Part shown: in pieces, positions 1 to 6,677 of the stretch
Layout: each line of letters opens with the position of its first letter
How positions within the stretch are numbered: the first letter of the stretch is position 1
Origin: an uncultured Collinsella sp.
GTDB lineage: Bacteria > Actinomycetota > Coriobacteriia > Coriobacteriales > Coriobacteriaceae
Length of the DNA stretch: 22,319 bases
Direction of reading: 5' to 3'
Assembly: GCA_900546105.1 (NCBI GenBank)
Contig: URBP01000029.1
Location: 1-22,319 of the forward strand
The notes under the pieces: generated by a model
What the model was told of the DNA's origin: nothing
The model's input: only the letters and a program-made list of their open reading frames with translations
The model's database searches: none
Position numbers and translations under genes: made by a program

Positions 1-26
1 AAAGGAAAGCACTTAATGTGCTTTCC
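1..26 (-). terminator. Hairpin at the left edge, probable second terminator behind pnp
   Basis: A perfect 9-bp inverted repeat (GGAAAGCAC at 4-12, GTGCTTTCC at 18-26) encloses a 5-base loop. Read on the minus strand the stem is followed by TTT, after which the window ends, so the full U-tract cannot be seen. On the plus strand no T-run follows. It could be a backup terminator after pnp, or serve something outside the window. Confidence 0.5.
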
Positions 27-83
27 GTCTTGCGCAGGACTGTAGAGCAGGAAACTTCATATGCCGCCCAGCCGCGCGCTAGC

Positions 84-114
84 AAAAGGGCGACCCCTGT
101 CCGGAGTCGCCCTT
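84..114 (-). terminator. Rho-independent terminator of pnp
   Basis: A perfect 9-bp stem (AAGGGCGAC at 86-94 with GTCGCCCTT at 106-114) around an 11-base loop lies 25 bases past the pnp stop. On the minus strand the stem runs into a short T-run (TTTT). The stem is GC-rich but the T-run is short, so efficiency may be moderate; the hairpin at 1-26 could back it up. Confidence 0.75.
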
Positions 115-138
115 GCATGAGCTGCTTATGTGTAGCTG

Positions 139-2385
139 TTACTCGGCGTCGTGGTGACGGCGGGGCTTGCGGCCTCCGTTGTCGCCGGGACGGCGCGGAC
201 GGTCGCTGCGCTCGGAGCGCTCGCGACGTGGACGCTCACGGCGCTGGAAGTGCTCGCCGTCGCCCTCGGAGGCACCCTCGGCGCGAGCCGGGGCCTCGGG
301 CTTGTCAAGACGATCGAGAGAGATCTTGCCGCGATCGTCAACCTCGATGACGACGACCTTGACCTCGTCGCCCACGTTGAGGACATCCTCGACCTTCTCC
401 ACGCGGCCCTTGGCAACGCGGGAAATGTGGAGCAGGCCGTCCTTACCGGGCAGCAGGTTCACGAACGCGCCGAAGGGCTGGATGGAGACCACGCGACCGG
501 TGTACTCCTCGCCCGGCTCGGGAACCTTGATGATGAGCTTGATGCGCTCGACAGCCTGATCGACGGACTCGCCGGTGCCGCCGACAAAGACGGTGCCGTC
601 CTCCTGAATGTCGACCGAGGCGCCGGTCTCGTCCTGGATACCACGGATGACCTTACCGCCGGAACCGATGACGTCGCGGATCTTGTCGGTCGGAACCTGG
701 ATGGAAACGATGCGCGGAGCGGTGCTGCGCGTGGTGTGGCGCGGCTCGGGGATCACATCGAGCATCTTCTGCAGGATGAAGGCGCGACCCTCCTTGGCCT
801 GCTGCAGAGCGCGGGCCAGGATGTCGAAGGTGAGGCCGGTGGCCTTGTTGTCCATCTGCAGGGCGGTGATGCCCTCGGTGGTGCCGGTGACCTTAAAGTC
901 CATGTCGCCCAGGAAGTCCTCGAGACCCTGGATGTCGGACAGTACCACGGTCTTGCCCTCCTCCTGAATCAGGCCCATGGCGATACCGGAGACCGGGCGC
1001 TTAATGGGCACGCCGCCGTCCATAAGGGCGAGCGTGGAGCCGCAGGTCGAAGCCATCGAAGAGGAGCCGTTGGACTCCATGACCTCGGAGACCACGCGGA
1101 TGGCGTAGGGGAACTCGTTCTCGTCGGGAAGCACCGGAAGCAGAGCGCGCTCGGCCAGATTGCCATGGCCGATCTCGCGGCGCTTGGGGCTGCCCATGCG
1201 GCCGGTCTCGCCGGTGCAGAAAGGCGGGAAGTTGTAGTGGTGCATGTAGCGCTTGCCCTCGGTGGGCTCGATGGTATCCAGACGCTGGCCCTCGTTGAGC
1301 ATGCCGAGCGAAAGAACCGAGAGCACCTGGGTCTGGCCACGCTGGAACAAACCGGAGCCGTGAACGAGCGGCAGGTAGTTGTCCTTCACCATGATGGGAC
1401 GGATCTCGTCGGCGGCACGGCCGTCGACGCGCTCGCCGGTCTCGACGACCATGGTGCGCATGGCCTTCTTCTCGAGCTTCTTGAGCGCCACAGGGATCTC
1501 GCGCTCCCAAGCGGCCTGCTCGTCCTCGGCGAACTCGGCACGGATGGACTCCTTCAGAGCCTCGACCTTACCGATACGGGAGAGCTTGTCGGCGTCGCGG
1601 AGGGCGGCTGCCATCTCGTCGTAGTGGGCGAAGATGCGCTCCTGGACCTCCTCGACGGGCTGGTCGAGCGGGTACTCCTTCTTGACGATGGGGCCGTTGA
1701 CCTGCTCCCACTCGGCGACGAACTCGTCCTGAGCCTGACAGAAGGCAGCAAGGGCCTCCTGGCCAAACTTCATGGCGGCAAGCATGTCGTCCTCGGAGAT
1801 CTCCTCGGCGCCGGCCTCGACCATCGAAATGAAGTCGGCAGAGCCGCCCAGCTCCAGGTCCAGATCGGAGTTCTCGCGCTCCTCATAGGTGGGGTTGACG
1901 ATAAACTCGCCGGTCTCCACGTTGCGGCCGATGCGCACGCAGGCAAGCGGGCCCTCGAAGGGCACGCCGCCGAGCGTCATGGCCAGGGATGCACCCATGA
2001 CGTTGATGACATCGAAGGGGTTGACCTGGTCGGCGACGAGCGAGGTGGCGACGATGTGCACCTCGTTACGGAAGCCGTCCGGGAAGCTCGGGCGAATCGG
2101 ACGGTCGATCATGCGGGCCGTGAGCGTGGCCTTCTCGCTGGGACGGCCCTCACGCTTGAGGTAGCCACCCGGGATGCGGCCTGCGGCGTACATCTTCTCG
2201 TTGAAGTCGACGGTCAGCGGGAAGAAGTCGTAGTTCTTGCGCTCCTTGGAGACGACCACGGTGTCGAGCATCGTGGTGTCGCCCTGCTTGACAAGACAGG
2301 CGCCGGTGGCCTGCTTGGCAAGCTCGCCCGACTCGAAGGTATAGGTCTTGCCGTACAGCTCAAAGGTCTTGGATACGAGTGTCAT
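139..2385 (-). CDS. pnp: Polyribonucleotide nucleotidyltransferase (PNPase)
   Basis: PNPase degrades RNA 3'-to-5' by phosphorolysis, releasing nucleoside diphosphates, and can add tails in reverse. The 748-residue product has the full family layout: a first RNase PH fold (about 1-225), a helical linker, a second RNase PH fold (about 320-550) with the LGDMDFKV motif carrying the putative catalytic acids near D490 and D496, a KH domain with GSGG at 574-577, and an S1 domain at about 625-693. Beyond that is a tail of about 55 residues rich in Arg and Glu, longer than in E. coli and probably disordered. The ATG is preceded by AAAGGAG at suitable spacing. It is the last gene transcribed here, 150 bases behind rpsO, the classical rpsO-pnp pairing. 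I see no convincing promoter of its own, so expression by read-through from rpsO is likely. Confidence 0.98.
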   Translation of the reverse strand: MTLVSKTFELYGKTYTFESGELAKQATGACLVKQGDTTMLDTVVVSKERKNYDFFPLTVDFNEKMYAAGRIPGGYLKREGRPSEKATLTARMIDRPIRPSFPDGFRNEVHIVATSLVADQVNPFDVINVMGASLAMTLGGVPFEGPLACVRIGRNVETGEFIVNPTYEERENSDLDLELGGSADFISMVEAGAEEISEDDMLAAMKFGQEALAAFCQAQDEFVAEWEQVNGPIVKKEYPLDQPVEEVQERIFAHYDEMAAALRDADKLSRIGKVEALKESIRAEFAEDEQAAWEREIPVALKKLEKKAMRTMVVETGERVDGRAADEIRPIMVKDNYLPLVHGSGLFQRGQTQVLSVLSLGMLNEGQRLDTIEPTEGKRYMHHYNFPPFCTGETGRMGSPKRREIGHGNLAERALLPVLPDENEFPYAIRVVSEVMESNGSSSMASTCGSTLALMDGGVPIKRPVSGIAMGLIQEEGKTVVLSDIQGLEDFLGDMDFKVTGTTEGITALQMDNKATGLTFDILARALQQAKEGRAFILQKMLDVIPEPRHTTRSTAPRIVSIQVPTDKIRDVIGSGGKVIRGIQDETGASVDIQEDGTVFVGGTGESVDQAVERIKLIIKVPEPGEEYTGRVVSIQPFGAFVNLLPGKDGLLHISRVAKGRVEKVEDVLNVGDEVKVVVIEVDDRGKISLDRLDKPEAPARAEGASEGDGEHFQRRERPRRERSERSDRPRRPGDNGGRKPRRHHDAE

Positions 2386-2402
2386 TGTTCTCCTTTACCC
2401 CA

Positions 2403-2417
2403 CAGGCCCCTTGCCTG
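2403..2417 (-). promoter_or_regulatory. Small hairpin just upstream of the pnp ribosome binding site
   Basis: CAGGC at 2403-2407 pairs with GCCTG at 2413-2417 around a 5-base loop. On the transcript the stem ends some 8 bases before the AAAGGAG of pnp. In E. coli the pnp leader carries hairpins through which PNPase controls itself together with RNase III; a similar role here is only inferred from position. Confidence 0.3.
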
Positions 2418-2453
2418 CGGGCTTCTCATGTGACGCGGGCCCCCTGCCCCCGC

Positions 2454-2499
2454 CACGCTTCAGAGCGTGATTGTTCGCGCTCTTACACAAAAAGAGCGC
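2454..2499 (-). promoter_or_regulatory. Alternating inverted repeats in the rpsO-pnp spacer
   Basis: Downstream of the rpsO terminator the same arm sequence recurs. GCGCTCTT at 2477-2484 can pair perfectly over 8 bp with AAGAGCGC at 2492-2499, which includes the 3' arm of the terminator. AGAGCG at 2462-2467 can pair with CGCTCT at 2478-2483. CACGCT at 2454-2459 pairs with AGCGTG at 2464-2469 around a 4-base loop. The structures exclude one another. They may govern processing or stability of rpsO-pnp read-through RNA. Confidence 0.45.
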
Positions 2500-2520
2500 C
2501 CCGCTGCGCAGGACGCTCTT
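2489..2520 (-). terminator. Rho-independent terminator of rpsO
   Basis: CGCTCTT at 2514-2520 and AAGAGCG at 2492-2498 form a 7-bp stem, extended by two GC pairs if one A is bulged out. On the minus strand it runs into TTTTT. It begins 15 bases after the rpsO stop and separates rpsO from pnp. Confidence 0.85.
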
Positions 2521-2535
2521 AGCATGTACAAATCC

Positions 2536-2814
2536 TTACTGGATGTTGTCGCGGATGCCCAGAGCCTTGATGAGCTCACGGTACTCGACGATGTCGTTCT
2601 TCTTGATGTAGGAGAGAAGACGACGACGACGGCCGACGAGCATGAGCAGGCCACGACGGGTGTGGAAGTCCTTCTGGTGGGACTTCATGTGCTCGGTCAG
2701 CTCCTTGATGCGCTCGGACAGGATGGCGACCTGAACCTTGGGGTTGCCGGTGTCGACCGGGGTGTTACCGAACTGGGCAGTCAGCTCCGCCTTGCGCTCT
2801 TTGGAAACAGTCAT
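2536..2814 (-). CDS. rpsO: 30S ribosomal protein S15
   Basis: S15 binds the central domain of 16S rRNA early in 30S assembly and contributes to a bridge with the 50S subunit. The 92-residue product matches the family's usual length of about 89. Typical stretches are seen: TGNPKVQVAIL near the N-terminus, the HxKDFHTRRGLL region, and RRRRLLSYIKK followed by YRELIKALGIR. I chose the ATG at 2814 because AAAGGTGA lies just upstream and the family starts here; the open frame continues 32 codons further up, but with no family-like sequence. A candidate extended -10 promoter at 2920-2928 gives a leader of roughly 100 bases, long enough for the autogenous S15 control known in several phyla. pnp lies downstream behind a terminator. 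Confidence 0.97.
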   Translation of the reverse strand: MTVSKERKAELTAQFGNTPVDTGNPKVQVAILSERIKELTEHMKSHQKDFHTRRGLLMLVGRRRRLLSYIKKNDIVEYRELIKALGIRDNIQ

Positions 2815-2834
2815 TGTTTCACCTTTCGTTTTGC

Positions 2835-2850
2835 GTCGCCCACGGGCGAC
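2835..2850 (-). promoter_or_regulatory. Hairpin in the rpsO leader, candidate S15 binding element
   Basis: GTCGCC at 2835-2840 pairs perfectly with GGCGAC at 2845-2850 around a 4-base loop. On the transcript it sits about 20 bases before the rpsO start, just ahead of the AAAGGTGA ribosome binding site. S15 leader elements in other bacteria are structurally diverse, and I cannot assign this one to a known class. Confidence 0.35.
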
Positions 2851-2919
2851 TCGATTCGCCTCGGACTGGGAAGCCGCCGGTGGAGCGAACAACCAAGGTC
2901 GAGGTACCAACAGGTCGGT

Positions 2920-2928
2920 ATGTTACCA
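2920..2928 (-). promoter_or_regulatory. Candidate extended -10 promoter of rpsO
   Basis: Minus-strand TGG-TAACAT forms an extended -10 element (TGN plus hexamer) in the recO-rpsO spacer. No good -35 lies 17 bases upstream, as is tolerated for extended -10 promoters. The predicted start lies about 100 bases before the rpsO ATG. Confidence 0.4.
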
Positions 2929-2952
2929 CAAGCAGCCCGCGCCTGCGCATCA

Positions 2953-3702
2953 TCACCGACCCAACATGAATTCCATCGCGCGGAGGCGCTGATCGGTGTG
3001 CGTCGCAGCCCAAACATGCGAAAGCCCGAGCAGGAATGCCGCCGTATGCGGGTCGATTCGCTCGGCCATGAGCGCATCGAAGGTCATGGACATGAGGGCG
3101 CGCAGCCATGCGGCCTCACCGGTCGACACCAGTTCGGCACCTGGAACGCTCGACGCGCACGACCCGCACATGAGACCGCCCGCCTGGGCTGAAAAATACG
3201 ACAGCATGGGGTCTCCGCACAGCACACAGGCCGAAAAATCGGGACGATAGCCAACGTGCGATAGCAGCTTAAAGACATATGCCGCCACAAGTAGGTCCAT
3301 ATGTGCCGTGTCAAGACCGCTGCCCACCAAGGCAAGCGCTCGCTGCGTTATGGCAAAGGTAAACGGGTCCTCGGCGTCCTCGAACGAGCACACGCGCGCG
3401 ACCTCGGCGATCGCGCTTGCGGCGCAGGTCGTCTCGTAATCGGGCGCAGCGCCGAGCGGCGCCTCCATAAGCTCGGCCTGAGAAACCACGTCGAGTGACC
3501 GTCCATGTGCGAGCAGCATATCGACCGTACAGAACAGCTCGCAGCGCGCAGCCAAGCGTCCGCCGGGTTTGCGGGCGCCCTTTGCCACTGCACGAACCTG
3601 CCGTCCCCGCTCGTCAAGCATCGTCAAGATCAGGTCAGTCTCTTTGAGCTTCGTCTTGTCGAGGACGAGCACCTTGGTGCGATATGTCCGGGAGCCTGCC
3701 AT
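2953..3702 (-). CDS. recO: DNA repair protein RecO
   Basis: RecO works in the RecFOR pathway: it binds single-stranded DNA and SSB, anneals strands and helps load RecA at gaps. The 249-residue product fits the family. The first 80 residues match the OB fold (RTKVLVLDKTKLKETDLI, then ERGRQVRAVAKGARKP). The rest is helical, with a zinc site made of CVLC (C159, C162) and CGSC (C179, C182). The ATG lies 15 bases after era, and an AAGGA overlaps the era TAA (TAAGGA), which suggests coupled translation. The era-recO pair is widely conserved. Its C-terminus is followed by the 138-base spacer that carries the rpsO promoter, so recO probably ends the mtaB-to-recO transcription run, although no terminator is visible. 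Confidence 0.96.
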   Translation of the reverse strand: MAGSRTYRTKVLVLDKTKLKETDLILTMLDERGRQVRAVAKGARKPGGRLAARCELFCTVDMLLAHGRSLDVVSQAELMEAPLGAAPDYETTCAASAIAEVARVCSFEDAEDPFTFAITQRALALVGSGLDTAHMDLLVAAYVFKLLSHVGYRPDFSACVLCGDPMLSYFSAQAGGLMCGSCASSVPGAELVSTGEAAWLRALMSMTFDALMAERIDPHTAAFLLGLSHVWAATHTDQRLRAMEFMLGR

Positions 3703-3717
3703 GCGCGCCGCGCGTCC

Positions 3718-4785
3718 TTAGTCCCCGGCGTTGTAGCCAAAGCGGCGAATCTGGGCCTCGTCGTCACGCCAGCCGGCCTTGACCTTCACGTCCAGCTCCA
3801 AAAAGACCTGCGTGCCAAAGATGCGCTCAAGATCGCGACGGGCGTCGATACCGATATGCTTGATCATCTCGCCGCCCTTACCGATGATGATGCCCTTTTG
3901 GCCCTCGCGCTCGACGTAAATGGTGGCGTGCACGCGCAGCACCTTCCTGGTCTGCTCGAGCGCATCGCAGATCACACCAACGGAGTGCGGGATCTCATCA
4001 CGGGTGCGGCGCAAAACCTTTTCGCGCACAAACTCAGCAACGAGCGTCTCGTCAGAAGCGTCGGTGCCCATGTCCTCGGGGAACCAACGCGGGCCTTCGG
4101 GCAAAAAGTGCGCAACGGTCTCGATAAAGGCATCGACGTTGAAGTTCTTGACCGACGACGTCACGATCTCGTCGTCATATTCCATGAGCTCGTGGGCGGC
4201 CTTAAGCTGCTCCATGACCTGTGCGGGGTCGGCCTCATCGGCCTTGGTAAGCACCAGGACCTTCTTGGAACGAGCGTTCTTGACGCGCTCGGCAACCCAG
4301 GCGTCTCCCCTGCCGATGGGCTTGGTGGCATCAATCAAAAACGCGACGACATCGACATCGTTCAGCTCGAACAACGCACTCTTGTTGAGCTCGGAACCCA
4401 GGCCGTCCTTAGGCTTATGAATACCCGGGGTATCGACAAAGACCAGCTGGTAGCCGGGACGGTTGACGACGGCGCGCATGCGGCGGCGGGTCGTCTGGGC
4501 CACCGGCGAGGTGATGGCGACCTTTTTGCCATAGCAGGCATTAAGCAGCGTGGACTTGCCGGCGTTGGGGCGACCGACCAGGGCCACGAAGCCGCTGCGG
4601 AAACCGGGCTCCACGTCGCCAAAGCCCGCGAGGTTCTCATCCTCGTCGCACAGGGCGTCGAGTTCCTCGTCGCTCATACCCTCAAACGGGTCGAACTCCT
4701 CGACTTCCTCGAGCTCCTCGGTATCCACCGCGTCCAGGGACTCGTCGTCCAAAATCTCATCGGAAGGCTGCATATTGTCGGACAT
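3718..4785 (-). CDS. era: GTPase Era with an acidic N-terminal extension
   Basis: Era is an essential GTPase that binds the 3' end of 16S rRNA and helps mature the 30S subunit. The 355-residue product has G1 GRPNAGKS at 71-78, the G2 region around QTTR at 97-100, G3 DTPG at 118-121, G4 TKAD at 180-183 in place of NKxD, a TSS at 209-211 as G5, and a KH domain with GKGG at 302-305. The first 60 residues form an extension absent from typical Era of about 300 residues: 26 of 60 are Asp or Glu and none is Lys, Arg or His. The ATG has AAAGGGA upstream and lies 12 bases behind dgkA. An internal start at M37 could give a shorter form, but the extension looks like real coding sequence in the same frame. 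Confidence 0.97.
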   Translation of the reverse strand: MSDNMQPSDEILDDESLDAVDTEELEEVEEFDPFEGMSDEELDALCDEDENLAGFGDVEPGFRSGFVALVGRPNAGKSTLLNACYGKKVAITSPVAQTTRRRMRAVVNRPGYQLVFVDTPGIHKPKDGLGSELNKSALFELNDVDVVAFLIDATKPIGRGDAWVAERVKNARSKKVLVLTKADEADPAQVMEQLKAAHELMEYDDEIVTSSVKNFNVDAFIETVAHFLPEGPRWFPEDMGTDASDETLVAEFVREKVLRRTRDEIPHSVGVICDALEQTRKVLRVHATIYVEREGQKGIIIGKGGEMIKHIGIDARRDLERIFGTQVFLELDVKVKAGWRDDEAQIRRFGYNAGD

Positions 4786-4797
4786 GGGAGTCCCTTT

Positions 4798-5175
4798 CTA
4801 AATAAAGCCGAGCGCGTGGGCAAATACCAGCAAGCCCACAACAGCGGCGGTGATGGAAAGAACGTATACAGAGGCGGCGGCGATGTCCTTCGCACGCTTG
4901 GCCAGCGGATGGAGCTCCTGGGTCGCCAGGTCGACGATGGCCTCCATGGCGGTGTTGCACAGCTCGCCATGAATCACCAGGCCACAACAGATGATAATCG
5001 TGGCCCACTCGGCAATGTCGAGCCCCACGATGCAGCCAGCAATGACGGTGCACACGCCCGCCACGAGCATGACCTTAATGTTGCGCTCGGTCTTGACGGC
5101 GGTGACGAAGCCCTCCATGGCGTAAGAAAACGACTTTAAGAAGGACGGATGGTCCTTGTTCGATCCGGGAATCAT
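4798..5175 (-). CDS. dgkA: Diacylglycerol kinase / undecaprenol kinase family membrane protein
   Basis: This small integral membrane kinase family phosphorylates diacylglycerol in Gram-negatives and undecaprenol in many Gram-positives; the second is more likely in this lineage, but the substrate cannot be read from sequence. The 125-residue product has the family signature E-L-C-N-T-A-M-E-A-I-V-D-L followed by HPLAKRAKDIAAASV. Three hydrophobic segments are seen, at about 35-52, 56-68 and 100-123. The ATG is preceded by AGGAG that overlaps the ybeY stop (TAGGAG), and era follows after 12 bases. Placement between ybeY and era is the same as in Bacillus. Confidence 0.93.
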   Translation of the reverse strand: MIPGSNKDHPSFLKSFSYAMEGFVTAVKTERNIKVMLVAGVCTVIAGCIVGLDIAEWATIIICCGLVIHGELCNTAMEAIVDLATQELHPLAKRAKDIAAASVYVLSITAAVVGLLVFAHALGFI

Positions 5176-5184
5176 AGACGGCTC

Positions 5185-5694
5185 CTAGTCGTGGGCATGG
5201 TTGGTGATGGGGCCGACGTGGACCAGCTTAGGGTCCTCGCCGCGCTCGAGCGCCAGATCGCGCAGAATGGCGTCTTCGCGGGCCTCCATGACCTCGGCCT
5301 CATCGTCCTCGATGTGGTCGTAACCCAGCAGGTGCAGCATTCCGTGCACGAGCATCAGTCGGCACTCATCGGCGGGGCTATTGCCAAAACCGGGGGCCTG
5401 ACGGGCAATAACCTGCGGGGCCAAGATAATATCGCCGAGCTCGAGCGTCTCATCGGCGGGAATATCCTCGTCAAAGGCCGAATCGCACTCAAACGAGAGC
5501 ACATCGGTGGTGCGGTCGATACCGCGCCACTCGTGGTTGAGCTCGTGCATCTCGTCCTCGTCGACATACGAAAGGGAAATCTCGACTTCACGCTCAACGC
5601 CCTCGGCGGCAAGCACGACCTCGCAGATGTGCTCCACCTCCTGGGCATCGAGCAGCGTATCGAGCTCGGCATCGTTGCTGATCAATACACTCAA
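5185..5694 (-). CDS. ybeY: Endoribonuclease YbeY (16S rRNA maturation factor)
   Basis: YbeY is a metal-dependent RNase involved in 16S rRNA 3' end maturation and 70S quality control. The 169-residue product carries the hallmark H-x3-H-x5-H motif in HGMLHLLGYDH (H117, H121, H127) and the upstream RTTDVLSF block. The start is TTG, not ATG: it overlaps the phoH stop as TTGA, with AAAGGAG 6 bases upstream, so the two genes are translationally coupled. The C-terminal 20 residues past the conserved core look variable. The neighbouring era and dgkA complete a cluster seen in many Firmicutes and Actinobacteria. Confidence 0.96.
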   Translation of the reverse strand: MSVLISNDAELDTLLDAQEVEHICEVVLAAEGVEREVEISLSYVDEDEMHELNHEWRGIDRTTDVLSFECDSAFDEDIPADETLELGDIILAPQVIARQAPGFGNSPADECRLMLVHGMLHLLGYDHIEDDEAEVMEAREDAILRDLALERGEDPKLVHVGPITNHAHD

Positions 5695-6677
5695 CGGGAC
5701 TCCTTTCGGTCGCGTGAGCGTTGCTCACGCACGTCATCATAAGCATCATATGCCTCGACGATACGACCCACTAGGGCATGACGCACCACGTCGGCACGCT
5801 CGAGGTGAGAAAATGCCACATCGTCGACACGGCCCAAAATCTTCTCGACATCCGCCAAGCCGCCACGACGACCCACTAGGTCGCGCTGGCTCAGGTCGCC
5901 GGTAATCACGAACTTGGAGTTGAAGCCCAGGCGTGTCAGGAACATCTTCATCTGCTCGGGCGTCGTGTTTTGTGCCTCATCGAGCACCACAAAGGCATCA
6001 CTCAGCGTACGACCGCGCATGTAGGCAAGCGGGGCGATCTCGATCACACCACGCTCCATAAGCTCGTCGGTACGCTCACGATCCATCATGTCAAAAAGGG
6101 CATCGTAGAGCGGGCGCATGTAGGGATCGATCTTTTCCTCAAGGGTGCCGGGCAAAAAGCCCAGGTTCTCCCCCGCCTCGACGACGGGGCGCGTCAAGAT
6201 CAAACGACCCACCTCGTGACGCTTAAGCGCGGCGACGGCGAGCGCCATGGCCAGATAGGTCTTACCGGTACCGGCAGGCCCCAAGCCAAAGGTGATGGTA
6301 TGCGAGCGGATGGCATCCACATAGCGCTTTTGCCCGAGCGTCTTGGGGCGAATGGCACGGCCGCGGTATGAAAGCAGCACGTCATCGCGAAGCGATGTGG
6401 CCTCATGCTCGCCGTCGCGCAAGACGGCCAGGCAACGCGAGACATCGTCGGCAGAAAGGGTACGGCCGGCCGCCGCCTCGCGAAAAGCATGTTCGAAAAA
6501 GCGCGCCACGAGCTCGACCTCGTCCGGGTCACCGCTCACGGCGATGCTATCGCCACGGGCGACCACATGGGCGCGAACCAAGCTCTCGAGCGCACGAAGG
6601 ACGCCGTCGCCGGCGCCCAAAACGCGCGAGGAATCAATCCCCTCGGGAACGGTAAGTCTAATCTTCGAGGCTTCCAT
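5691..6677 (-). CDS. phoH: PhoH-like ATPase
   Basis: PhoH-family proteins are cytoplasmic P-loop ATPases linked to RNA metabolism; the exact activity is unsettled. The 328-residue product has Walker A GPAGTGKT at 133-140 and Walker B VVLDEAQ at 230-236, followed by an ITGDLSQ motif. An N-terminal section of about 110 residues with a KH-like appearance precedes the ATPase core. I chose the ATG at 6677 because GGGAGG lies 3 bases upstream and the MEASKIRLTVPEG beginning is family-like; the frame stays open for 35 codons upstream, but these overlap mtaB. The gene overlaps the mtaB end by 20 bases and the ybeY start by 4, so it sits in an operon. Confidence 0.95.
   Translation of the reverse strand: MEASKIRLTVPEGIDSSRVLGAGDGVLRALESLVRAHVVARGDSIAVSGDPDEVELVARFFEHAFREAAAGRTLSADDVSRCLAVLRDGEHEATSLRDDVLLSYRGRAIRPKTLGQKRYVDAIRSHTITFGLGPAGTGKTYLAMALAVAALKRHEVGRLILTRPVVEAGENLGFLPGTLEEKIDPYMRPLYDALFDMMDRERTDELMERGVIEIAPLAYMRGRTLSDAFVVLDEAQNTTPEQMKMFLTRLGFNSKFVITGDLSQRDLVGRRGGLADVEKILGRVDDVAFSHLERADVVRHALVGRIVEAYDAYDDVREQRSRDRKESR

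Noticed and set aside
151..2433. A 760-codon open frame on the plus strand opposite pnp.
   Set aside because: It is a shadow of pnp caused by strongly biased third codon positions; its translation is a low-complexity mix of Leu, Asp, Gly and Val with no family features.
2477..2499. Reading the rpsO-pnp spacer as a classical antiterminator or riboswitch.
   Set aside because: The competing arm is transcribed after the T-run of the terminator, so it could not form in time to prevent termination.
3505..5139. A 544-codon plus-strand open frame opposite recO, era and dgkA.
   Set aside because: It overlaps three conserved genes in antisense, and its residues show no recognisable domain.
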